A stretch of 25,000 bases of DNA, from NCBI GenBank assembly GCA_015146655.1, contig VKHL01000182.1, positions 1 through 25,000 on the forward strand, read 5' to 3'. This DNA is from Ochromonas danica. Taxonomy: Eukaryota; Sar; Chrysophyceae; Chromulinales; Chromulinaceae. Position numbers and translations under genes: made by a program. The notes beneath the pieces were generated by a model. The model made no database searches, had not been told where the DNA came from, and worked only from the letters and a program-made list of their open reading frames with translations. Below, piece after piece: positions 8,987 through 17,515 of this stretch (the stretch's first letter is position 1; each line of letters opens with the position of its first letter).

Positions 8987-11947
8987 TATTCCTAGTGTGT
9001 CAACGAAAGGGTTAGAAGGTCTAGACAAGTTGGAATATCTTGATTTAAGAGGAAATCGTATTCGAAGTGTACGAGACTTAGAAGGACCTTTACCAGCATT
9101 ACTAACACTAGTACTGACAGGGAATCCTGTCACTGCCAGTTTAGACTATCCACAAGAGATATTCCTTCGCTTCCCTTCCTTACAGAAGTTAGATACATGG
9201 TAAGATCATTATTGTTGTTAATGTTGCTGTTCTTCTTGTTGTTTGTTTAGAAGGAGATATGTTGACAGTTTGGTCTGTTTATTAGGGACAGACAACAGGT
9301 CTTGAAGAACTCTAATCCTTTTCTTCCTTCTCATTCTACACCTACTACCCTTCCTACCTCTTCAGCAAAGCTATCTAATAATAGGTCGAATAATCAAGTC
9401 TCTACTACCTTACCATTACCACCAATAGCAGACAAAATGGCAGAGGTATCATCTCAAGTTTCAACCGCTAGTGGGAAGGTAGCAGAGAGTCGATTATATG
9501 ACTTATTAGATAGCTCTGATATTGATCACTTGAAGGCTCATCTTCAAAGTCTCCAACAGTCCATGCAGCTACAGGAAGAGCTGATTGCAGGTGAGGCGCC
9601 GGCAGAAAGTCGTATCGCCCTTCAACGCACCATACGCACAGTTGCACAGCTGTCTTCGTCAGGTCTTCAACCTGTGAGGCTTCAACCCATTCTTCTCGAG
9701 GGAGGAGAAACAAGCGCTACCTCTTCCTCCACAAAGAAGGAGTTTCCATTTGGTAAGCTTCTCTCTTTGTGGAGGAAGAAAGTGGTTCAATTACAGATTC
9801 AACATACCTTTCTGGAACGAGAACATCAGCAACAACTTCAACAGCAGCGCCTAGAGAGGCAAGAATGGCAAGAGAAGGTGCGACGTGCAGAAGGACAAGT
9901 GATGAAGTTTCAACAGCTCTATAACCTCCAGTTGGAGCAGCAAGCCCTTTATGAGAAGCAATTGACGCAACAACAAACACAACATCGTGATTTAGAGGAA
10001 AAATACCGATCACTAGAGAAAAGGCATAATGAGTATTGTGGAGTGGTCCATCAACTATTAGCTTCCTTACCTCATTGGCAGAAAGAGATCGAGAAACAAT
10101 GGCTTATCGATCGATCTGTACACCAGAAAATTCTTCAGCAGTGTGACAAACAGATCGAGAAAGTTTCCCGTATGATTGATCAAGTGATCTTTGTGGAGGA
10201 AGTTGTAGAGGAGGAGAAGATTTCATTGCGTAACTCATACGCTGCATTGGAAGCAGAAAAGCGTCTCTTTCTGTCCAGGCAGTCCACCACTTCAGTATCT
10301 GCAACTTCTCGCAACTCTCAAGAATCTTCTGTCTCGAAAGCAGGGTCTCATTTGATGGTTAAGGCGGAAGGAGAGGCTTTGTTGAGAGGTATCTTTCGCT
10401 CTCTCGATCGGGAAGATCGTGGCTTGGTCGCTGTGGATGGTCTCCTGCGATTATTGGTGGAATCTACAGCGCCCGTTGACAAAGACCTTTGCAGTTCATC
10501 GACAATAATGTTTGGTAGTGAAGGAGGAGGAGAACAAAAAAGAATACTTTCAGAGTTGGGAGATATAGTTCGAAATGCTCTTGGAAATGAAGTCTTCATT
10601 CGCCTGTTGAGAGGCTTGGAACTATCTCAAGAGTATCAAGATGAGCTAACTTGGGGGGAATGTCTCCTTCTTCTGCTTTCACCTTCACCTACATCAAATC
10701 CTCAATCACAACATCCAAGTTCATACTCTTCGACAGTCCCTCCAATTCTTAGTCCAGGCTCCGGATTGCTTGGATTTGCTCCCTTGAGTATGAAAGAAGC
10801 TCGTCACTTGTCAGAGCAAGGACTCTTTGGAGACAAAGACTCCTCTTTACCCGCTTTTGACATCTCTTCTTTGCCTCTCGCCCTCACTTCTTCCTCAAAT
10901 TCTATTTCGAATTCTATTTCGAATCCCACAAATCAATCTCTGGTTAAGCGTCTACAGGAAGAGAGAAAATTCCTTCTACATCGTTTGCAGGTCATGCAGC
11001 GCTCTCTTCTTCATCGCGCGGAAGGGATCAAAGCCTATTTCGAACAGGAGCTACGTTGCAATCAGGTTCAACTGGTGGACTATCGCCACCGTTTAGAAGA
11101 AGAGCAAAGTCGCAGTGCTGAGCAAGCAAAGGAAGTTAATATTCTGACTATGAAACTTCAAGAGCTCACAACAAAGCATCAGGAGGAAATCCTTGACTTC
11201 GTTAAACAGCAAGACTTCCTGAAAGAGGAGCTGGCTCAAATCAAGCAGAAGCAATATAGCAATCTTGAAGATCGATTGCTAGAAGAAAAAGAGCGAACAG
11301 AGCGTCATGAAAAGGAGAACGTTATTTTGCAAAAAGAGATTGCGAAGCAGAATATCAAAATCAAGACTCTACAACGAGAGCTTTGTACCCTTCAAGCGCT
11401 GCATCATACATTAGAAGATGATTTGGCGAAAGCGAAACATGAGAAGAGGAAAGAAGATGAAGTGTTCGAAGATTTGAAACGAGCAAATGAGCAACTTGCA
11501 GCTGAGAAAAGCAGTCTTGAATCACAATTGCAAGGCATGGAGTCCGAACTTTCACTATTGAAAGAGGCCAGAAAAGACTCTGAGGAAGTGAAAGAGTCAA
11601 TATCATCATCTAATGCTTCTGTTCCAGCTCAGGTAGTGCAACCCTTATCACAGTCTTTCACCAAGATGGAGGGAACATCGCTGCCAGGATCAGCTAATGC
11701 ACCTCTAACAAGCATATCAGCACCAAGATCCCTTCCCAGTCCTTCCGTAGACTTTGATAATCATGTTGACACTACTGATCAACACATAAAGACCCCTGTT
11801 CCTACTGCTACCGGTGCATCAGCATACAGTGTGGACAACTTGAGCAGGCCATCATCACAACCCGCTCTCTCACAGAAGAACTTACTGAGCGTGCATTGTC
11901 AGCGTCTGCTCTTGCAAGCAGAGCGCTTATTACAGGATAAAGACTGA
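8594..11947 (+). CDS. leucine-rich-repeat and coiled-coil protein, basal-body/centrosome type
   Basis: Exons are 8594-8817, 8996-9199 and 9286-11947, joined by GT-AG introns in matching phase, for 1029 residues. Residues 1-142 form SDS22-type leucine-rich repeats (ISSLNLSKNGLEDL, LTRINLSRNKIHDL, LEYLDLRGNRIRSV) ending in the usual cap (GNPVTASLDYPQEIFLRFPSLQKLDTWD). Glutamine- and glutamate-rich coiled coils follow at about 305-395 and 700-910. A stretch near residue 515 (IFRSLDREDRGLVAVDGLLRLL) resembles a degenerate EF-hand. An LRR head plus long coiled coil is the layout of VFL1/LRRCC1 and CEP72, proteins of basal bodies and centrosomes; I cannot tell which, if either, is the ortholog. The reading frame from 8249 to 8593 is taken as promoter and leader. 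Confidence 0.8.
8908..8985. repeat. TG dinucleotide microsatellite in intron 1 of LRR-coiled-coil gene
   Basis: Thirty-nine perfect TG units lie in the first intron (8818-8995). The run ends ten bases before the 3' splice site, in place of a normal pyrimidine tract, and reads TG on the coding strand. Confidence 0.97.
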
Positions 11948-12084
11948 GGCAATCTAATATAACTTACTTATACAGTGCTGCAGATGCACTTGCAATATTA
12001 ACAACACCGCCATACAAAATTGACCTAACAACCACAACTATCAATAACAACATCTCCCCTCCTCTCTATCAATCTCAACAATCA

Positions 12085-12565
12085 TCTATTAATAGACCTT
12101 CTCTATTCATATCTACCCGCGAGTGCAAGAGCAGATGAACTCCACACACACTGCCTTCGACTTCGATGACACGATCGCTCCCTTCAACAACACCTCATTG
12201 CTGTGGAAAGGAGCCTGAGCTCGAGACACATGGATCTCCAGCTCTCCTTTCATCGAAGACAAGTAGCGCACTTCCATCTTCTCCACGTACAGGCGCTGCT
12301 GTTCCGAGTGCTGTTGCTTCGCACGGAAGGTGGACAGATAATGCTCACAAGCTTCTTCGATCGCTGTCGCCGCTGCTCCGCCATGGAACAAACCCAAGCG
12401 GTTCTTGAGATGTGACTTCACCTGAATCTTGTAGACCTCTTCGGGACCTCCCTCACAAGGTAGCGTCTCCACCTTCTCCAGAGCCAGACTCTCGAAGACA
12501 CTCCCTACCTTCTCCTCACTATCAGACACTTCTCGAGGCTCATAGACAATACGATCTAATGGAGT
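12085..12565 (-). repeat. left arm of 481-bp inverted repeat (thioesterase pair)
   Basis: Read on the minus strand, this segment appears identical base for base to 13905-14385, with no indel. It covers the last 150 codons, the stop and 28 bases beyond. Identity stops abruptly at both ends. The arms are GC-richer than the rest of the two genes. Confidence 0.93.
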
Positions 12566-13090
12566 TGATATCATCTTTCCAATGAATTTCTCGTAGATTT
12601 GAAGTGTGAAAGGGATGACTTTTGGATGTGCGAGGAAATCAGCTACCCACCCCATAGGCATGTATTTGATATGCTTTCCTCTGGCTAAGAGATCACCTTT
12701 CACATTCCTCATCTCCATAGAGAGAAAGCCTAATGTTCGTCCAACTTTCTCTGCGGTAGTGATAATAACGACATTGTCATGTAATGGTGCAGGTTTAATA
12801 ACTTCTGTAACAAGATGAACAGAAAGTCCACCACGATTTTGACGATCAACTGTTAGTAAAGCATTAGAAGATAGTTCATCAAAGAGAGCAAGAGTAGCAG
12901 CATTAGAGAGTACAGGATGTGATTTCTGTATACGACAAAGGCTAGGAGGGACTTTGAACTCATAGGCTAGGCCATGAGGTACTTTGTGTACTGCTTTAAG
13001 GTGAGAGAGAAGGATCTGACCAAAGGTGCTATGCACAGACTCTCTCAGGATCAAACTAAGAAGTCTTTTCTTTATACCTGATAGCTCCAT
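12113..13090 (-). CDS. tandem hot-dog acyl-CoA thioesterase-like protein, copy 1
   Basis: Intronless, 325 residues, starting at the ATG at 13090 (MELSGIKKRLL). Two hot-dog thioesterase-type domains are visible. The first, about residues 30-145, has SHPVLSNAATLALFDELS and then GGLSVHLVTEVIKPAPLHDNVVIITTAEKVGRTLGF. The second, about 210-322, has KNRLGLFHGGAAATAIEEACEHY, the N..G..HGG..A...E pattern of PaaI/ACOT13-type enzymes, where the Asn and the acidic residue are catalytic in the family. Such enzymes hydrolyse acyl-CoA; substrate is unknown here. The C-terminal 150 residues are identical to copy 2 on the opposite strand, whereas the first 175 residues are roughly 60% identical. It ends 165 bp from the convergent LRR gene. 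Confidence 0.8.
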   Translation of the reverse strand: MELSGIKKRLLSLILRESVHSTFGQILLSHLKAVHKVPHGLAYEFKVPPSLCRIQKSHPVLSNAATLALFDELSSNALLTVDRQNRGGLSVHLVTEVIKPAPLHDNVVIITTAEKVGRTLGFLSMEMRNVKGDLLARGKHIKYMPMGWVADFLAHPKVIPFTLQIYEKFIGKMISTPLDRIVYEPREVSDSEEKVGSVFESLALEKVETLPCEGGPEEVYKIQVKSHLKNRLGLFHGGAAATAIEEACEHYLSTFRAKQQHSEQQRLYVEKMEVRYLSSMKGELEIHVSRAQAPFHSNEVLLKGAIVSSKSKAVCVEFICSCTRG

Positions 13091-13379
13091 TATTTAGTCC
13101 AATTTCACTCGATTGTGAGACCATCCACATCACATCACATCACATCACATCACATACAGTGTTGTTGAGAGACTGCCGCTGTATAGTTATCATGTTGCGG
13201 GGGAAATGCTGCTCACTACACTATCTGGCTATCTGTTCAACTGGTTATCTGGTTATCTGGCTATCTGTCCATCTGGTTGTCTGGCTATCTGGTTGTTTCA
13301 AGGTGGTGTTCAACATCAGCAGAGTTCTATCAAGAACTATCGCGGGTATCATTATATCTTATTATTATTCTTATTCTTC
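13091..13379. promoter_or_regulatory. divergent promoter region between the thioesterase copies
   Basis: The 289 bases between the two ATGs form the centre of the palindrome but are not themselves symmetric. They hold a CACAT pentamer repeat (about 13126-13155) and a tandem run of about ten TATCTGG-like heptamers or near copies (about 13221-13298). An open frame extends copy 2 upstream through the second repeat, but the protein match begins at 13380. Confidence 0.6.
13221..13298. repeat. TATCTGG/TATCTGTC heptamer tandem repeat
   Basis: Units such as CTATCTGG, TTATCTGG and CATCTGG follow each other directly over about 78 bases, 80 bases upstream of the copy 2 start codon. Units vary by one or two bases. 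Confidence 0.8.
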
Positions 13380-14357
13380 ATGGAGCTTTCAGGTGTCAAA
13401 AAGAAGGTCTTACAGATTCTCTTACGTGAGTCAGTTCATCGTGCCTTTGGTCGTACTTTACTCTCTCCTGTCAAACAAGTACATGCCATTCCTAAGGGCT
13501 TAGCCTTTGACTATAAGATACCTCCTTCTCTATGTCGTCTTCAAAAGTCACATGCAGTCTTATCAAATGCTGCTACTTTAGCTCTCTTTGATGAGATGTC
13601 AACCTATGCCTTATTTGTGAATGATAAAACAACACGTGGTGGAGTCTCAGTTCATCTCAATACAGAGATGATTCAACCTGCACCATTAAATGAAAATGTT
13701 GTGATTGTAACAACTGCGGATAAAATTGGTAAATCACTTTCCTTTTGTTCTATGGAGATGAGGAATGTGAAAGGTGATCTCTTAGCTAGAGGAAAGCATA
13801 TCAAATACATGCCTATGGGGTGGCTGTGGAATCTCTTGGCACATCCCTTGATACTGCCATGGGTCATCATCTTCTATCAGACATTCCATCAATCCAAGTT
13901 TACCACTCCATTAGATCGTATTGTCTATGAGCCTCGAGAAGTGTCTGATAGTGAGGAGAAGGTAGGGAGTGTCTTCGAGAGTCTGGCTCTGGAGAAGGTG
14001 GAGACGCTACCTTGTGAGGGAGGTCCCGAAGAGGTCTACAAGATTCAGGTGAAGTCACATCTCAAGAACCGCTTGGGTTTGTTCCATGGCGGAGCAGCGG
14101 CGACAGCGATCGAAGAAGCTTGTGAGCATTATCTGTCCACCTTCCGTGCGAAGCAACAGCACTCGGAACAGCAGCGCCTGTACGTGGAGAAGATGGAAGT
14201 GCGCTACTTGTCTTCGATGAAAGGAGAGCTGGAGATCCATGTGTCTCGAGCTCAGGCTCCTTTCCACAGCAATGAGGTGTTGTTGAAGGGAGCGATCGTG
14301 TCATCGAAGTCGAAGGCAGTGTGTGTGGAGTTCATCTGCTCTTGCACTCGCGGGTAG
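13380..14357 (+). CDS. tandem hot-dog acyl-CoA thioesterase-like protein, copy 2
   Basis: Intronless and 325 residues, the same length as copy 1, with the start chosen to match it (MELSGVKKKVL at 13380; the frame is open 58 codons further upstream but that part is repeat). Domain 1 shows SHAVLSNAATLALFDEMS and GGVSVHLNTEMIQPAPLNENVVIVTTADKIG, close to the ACOT13/THEM-type pattern. Domain 2 has the HGG motif near residue 236 within KNRLGLFHGGAAATAIEE. The linker between domains (about 150-175) is hydrophobic and differs most from copy 1 (WNLLAHPLILPWVIIFYQTF), and could be a membrane-associated helix. The 3' half forms the right inverted-repeat arm. It ends 210 bp from the convergent CFAP221-like gene. 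The pair arose by inverted duplication, later partly homogenised. Confidence 0.8.
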   Translation: MELSGVKKKVLQILLRESVHRAFGRTLLSPVKQVHAIPKGLAFDYKIPPSLCRLQKSHAVLSNAATLALFDEMSTYALFVNDKTTRGGVSVHLNTEMIQPAPLNENVVIVTTADKIGKSLSFCSMEMRNVKGDLLARGKHIKYMPMGWLWNLLAHPLILPWVIIFYQTFHQSKFTTPLDRIVYEPREVSDSEEKVGSVFESLALEKVETLPCEGGPEEVYKIQVKSHLKNRLGLFHGGAAATAIEEACEHYLSTFRAKQQHSEQQRLYVEKMEVRYLSSMKGELEIHVSRAQAPFHSNEVLLKGAIVSSKSKAVCVEFICSCTRG

Positions 14358-14385
14358 ATATGAATAGAGAAGGTCTATTAATAGA
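13905..14385 (+). repeat. right arm of 481-bp inverted repeat (thioesterase pair)
   Basis: This is the partner of 12085-12565. The two arms are separated by 1339 bp, most of which is the diverged 5' halves of the genes. Beyond 14385 the flanks lose all similarity at once. Confidence 0.93.
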
Positions 14386-14567
14386 GGGAGGGAGAGGTTT
14401 GTTGAAGGAAGTTCTGGATGGATAAATACTCATGTCTTTCTCGCTCAATTAGAGTTGTTATTGCAGCTAATCACTCTATGTAACTCTTTGATTGCTTGTG
14501 TATGCTTGGACAGAGCTTTTTCACCACCTTGACTAACACGAACATAAATCTTAATATACAAATGTGT

Positions 14568-17186
14568 CTATTCCTTGGTAGGAGAGAATGGGGGAAGTGA
14601 GGTCATTGACAAAGTCGTGGGAGGAGCTGCAGGCATCATTCGAGGATCCAATTCCATCAACAGTTGACTTCGTTCTGGAACATGGGAGGCCATTTGAGCA
14701 TAAACTTTATCTTCGAACAGATGAAAAGGCACGGAGACTGGGAATGAATAGAATGGATGACTCCGCTTTGCAGCTTCCTGAAATGTCTTGTAAACAGCCT
14801 CTAGATTCTTTTTCCGCGATCGCAACACGGTGCTGGAGAGGTCAAGTAACTTACGATCTCGCAACAGCTCAACTTGCTCTTCACGTCGCTCATGCTCTCC
14901 GAGAAGAGCTTCAGAACCATCATCAGCAACAGAGGGTTCGGGCAGAGTCGGCTTGGGTGGTTCTTTTGTTTCTGGCTTCGCTGGTGGAGCTTTATCTTTC
15001 GCTTTGGCGTCTTTCTTTGGATCCTTTTTGGCTTTTGGGTCAACTTTCTCCTCTTCGCGAACAACAGGAGCAGCTAGAAGAGCTTTCACCATCTTCATTG
15101 TTGGCTTTTCAACAACATAGGCCTCGTCTTCATCACTCTCTGAGTCTGTGAGCAAATCTTCCTTGTCAAGCGTAGCTTGTAAGGGTCGGATATCCCTATC
15201 CCAAGTCAACAAATCTCGTTGATCATCATGCTCAAATACATTCAATCCAGATACATGACGATCATGATTTGGGAGGTAATAATCGATCAAAGTTGGACCA
15301 CATTCTGGTAATTGAGAGGGTTCAAGCCGTTGAAGCGAATCAATACCACCTAAAAGATATTCATTCGCTGCCCCAAAACCAAGTTGATTCTCGCTCCATT
15401 TCGTTCGAAGGCTATCATCAGGATGATATACCAATTCATGTGCCTCCAAACAAGGTCGAAAGGGATAGAAAGGTCTGTCTTCACTGTAAGGAAGAGATGG
15501 CATATAGCAGCGAAAGTTAGGACGTAGCGTGTGCACATCAAGATCATTCTCAGTGTATTCAATCTCAACTTGGCTCAGCCATGCAGGGGGTGCTTCCACG
15601 CTCTCATAATTGATAAATTTGCTCGACCCAGAGTCAGCAATGTTCTTGAAATCGTGTAGCCGAGAAAACAAGTTTAAGGTTCCATCAGGAAGAGTCTTCA
15701 TAGTCTCTTCTCGAATTTTATTCAATTCTTGTGGCTCACCTGGAAGACAAGATGAGGAAGAAAATAGCTTATCCAGATGCTTCTCTGTGACATAGGCATC
15801 CACGGGAGGTCGTAAGAACTGTTCCTCCGGTGCTAACAATCGCAGTTCTTTGTCAGCACCCGTTGGAAAATACATTTGAATAGCAGGGATTTTATATTCA
15901 GAATATTTACGAATCTTGAAATCTGGTTTGACCTTCAAATGAAAGAATGTGCGATCATCAAATGTTACCATTTCTTTCACTAGATCATTGATAGATACTT
16001 GCTTCTCTAAAGCTTGATCACTAAGTAAATCACGATCAAAACTTGGAAATAATAGTCTTCTTGCCATGGATGTTGTCAGTTCAGGTTCACCATTTTTAAC
16101 CTTAGCTTTAAATCTCTGAATTATCTCTTCATCTCTATTTCTCTTCACAAGTGATTCATTTGGTTCAGAGAAAACCATCTGTGCAAAGGTTATATTATCT
16201 CCAGTTAACAATCGACTACTTTTAACTTGATTCTCTTCTTTCTTAGAGCTTTCTTCATTAAGTGAAGATGTGATAGAGTTATTCTTATATTCTTCATTCT
16301 CTCTTTCAATAAAGGCACGAACTTCTTCACGAGTTTGTGCACCTGCTTCTCTAAATCGTGTAAGAATCTTATCAAATCGTTTTCTTACACGTCGTCGAAT
16401 AATCCAACGACTTACTAAATAGATAAATCGACGTAACGTATTCATTCGTTTGGCCCAGATATCATTACGATTAGGATCAAAGATAGGATGAGCTATTCTA
16501 ATCACTTCTTCATTAGCTGTTCCTAATACACCAGGTTTCTTTTGAAAATGACTTGATGGATATTGTAATGATCGATTTTGTGTTAAATTCTTTTTCCATT
16601 CTTCTTTAAAAGCATATTGTTCAGCAAGTTTTCTTTGTTCTTCTATCAAATGAATATCATTCTCTGATAAAAGAATCACACCAAGATAATTCTCAGAAAT
16701 ACGAAATTCTTTCTCTGCTTCTAATTTCTCCACTTCTTCTACATCTGCAAGAAAGGCAATTTCACGTAATTGTTTACGAAAAGCATCACCAGGTGTAGCA
16801 TTTAATCGATCTTCTCCTAGAATACTTCGAAGATCTAATACACCAGCACCACCTCCTAATTCTCTTAATTTCTTTTGTTCTTGTGTACGTTTTTCACGTT
16901 CTGCACGATTTTTTTCAATTGCAATTTTTAAATCTTTTGGTTTTAATTTTCCAGGTTCTTGTGTTAAAACAAAATTAACAGCTTGTTGTGAATCAAGTGA
17001 AGATGGAATACGAAGTCCTTCAATAACATGATCAATAGGATTAATTCTTGTAATAGAGTTGATCAAGTTAGTGCTGCTTTGATGATGATGGGATTTGATT
17101 GTGGGAGAAGAGGTCATCATCTTCCCACTTTGACTAGTACCACTACCTTGACCACCACTACTTGGTATATTGAACTTCTTTGACAT
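14568..17186 (-). CDS. CFAP221 (PCDP1)-like central-apparatus protein, short form
   Basis: One open frame of 872 residues from the ATG at 17186 (MSKKFNIPSS); an in-frame ATG 20 codons upstream is less likely. CFAP221 belongs to the C1d projection of the axoneme central pair, which regulates ciliary beating. Matches recalled from human CFAP221: LRIPSSLDSQQAVNFVLTQE then PGKLKPKDLK (human LRFPVDLSNP...LNQEPGKLKIKELR), and IAHPIFDPNRNDIWAKR followed by RRFIYLVSRWIIRRR (human FHPTFDPLINNTWLSR..RF). The region between is charged and coiled. Basic IQ-like helices at about 255-290 could bind calmodulin, a known property of the family. A Lys/Pro/Glu-rich linker (about 715-770) precedes the C-terminus. 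Human CFAP221 has about 290 residues with ASH/MSP-type domains before the first match; here only about 60 precede it. Confidence 0.75.
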   Translation of the reverse strand: MSKKFNIPSSGGQGSGTSQSGKMMTSSPTIKSHHHQSSTNLINSITRINPIDHVIEGLRIPSSLDSQQAVNFVLTQEPGKLKPKDLKIAIEKNRAEREKRTQEQKKLRELGGGAGVLDLRSILGEDRLNATPGDAFRKQLREIAFLADVEEVEKLEAEKEFRISENYLGVILLSENDIHLIEEQRKLAEQYAFKEEWKKNLTQNRSLQYPSSHFQKKPGVLGTANEEVIRIAHPIFDPNRNDIWAKRMNTLRRFIYLVSRWIIRRRVRKRFDKILTRFREAGAQTREEVRAFIERENEEYKNNSITSSLNEESSKKEENQVKSSRLLTGDNITFAQMVFSEPNESLVKRNRDEEIIQRFKAKVKNGEPELTTSMARRLLFPSFDRDLLSDQALEKQVSINDLVKEMVTFDDRTFFHLKVKPDFKIRKYSEYKIPAIQMYFPTGADKELRLLAPEEQFLRPPVDAYVTEKHLDKLFSSSSCLPGEPQELNKIREETMKTLPDGTLNLFSRLHDFKNIADSGSSKFINYESVEAPPAWLSQVEIEYTENDLDVHTLRPNFRCYMPSLPYSEDRPFYPFRPCLEAHELVYHPDDSLRTKWSENQLGFGAANEYLLGGIDSLQRLEPSQLPECGPTLIDYYLPNHDRHVSGLNVFEHDDQRDLLTWDRDIRPLQATLDKEDLLTDSESDEDEAYVVEKPTMKMVKALLAAPVVREEEKVDPKAKKDPKKDAKAKDKAPPAKPETKEPPKPTLPEPSVADDGSEALLGEHERREEQVELLRDRKLLDLSSTVLRSRKKNLEAVYKTFQEAAKRSHPFYSFPVSVPFHLFEDKVYAQMASHVPERSQLLMELDPRMMPAAPPTTLSMTSLPPFSPTKE

Positions 17187-17515
17187 AATATCTTTCAGTT
17201 TAGAAGAAAATGAAAGAAGAACAAAAAGAAATGAAAAAGAAATCACAATAGCTTTCTTTTCAGTTTGTCATGCAGTCCTCAGCTGTGTTTCTAATCCAAG
17301 AAACGCATGAAACGGTCGAAAACCCGTTTTATCAGCCTATGGTCTGGGCCGATCGCTTTACATTCACAAACATGCTGTCCAAATATGTGAAAAGGTGTAG
17401 TCAAGTCTGGAATAAGTGAACCATCCCCATCCTCTTAACCATACAACAAAATAAACAGACCACAGCACTCGTTTACATGTGTGTAATGCATTGTACTTAC
17501 TGTGCAGCTATTAAC
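17187..17515. other. spacer upstream of the CFAP221-like gene
   Basis: These 329 bases contain the CFAP221-like promoter and the GPN2 3' UTR. A broken palindrome AAACGG...CCCGTTTT (17310-17330), next to AAACGC at 17301, resembles the AAACGCGTTT sites elsewhere in the window. No coding sequence or RNA gene is recognisable. Confidence 0.5.

Noticed and set aside
8876-9203. Frames encoding poly-Cys-Val or poly-Thr-His
   Set aside because: They are translations of the TG microsatellite; the exon content around them is covered by the spliced model.
12166-12415. 70- and 80-codon frames antisense to thioesterase copy 1, with identical twins at 14055-14304
   Set aside because: They are shadows of the inverted-repeat arms; their mutual identity only reflects the DNA identity already explained.
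13126-13155. Regular CACAT units as a CRISPR-like or origin iteron array
   Set aside because: They are a plain pentamer microsatellite without spacers, in a eukaryotic promoter.
13206-13379. 58-codon upstream extension of thioesterase copy 2
   Set aside because: It is translated heptamer repeat; the two copies align from MELSG at 13380 and have equal length from there.
14588-15151. 187-codon plus-strand frame opposite the CFAP221-like gene
   Set aside because: It is antisense to a well-supported coding region and has no recognisable domain.
17187-17246. Hydrophobic extension before MSKK in the CFAP221-like frame, signal-peptide-like
   Set aside because: Twenty residues encoded by a T-rich leader; a secreted axonemal protein makes no sense and the ATG at 17186 is better placed.
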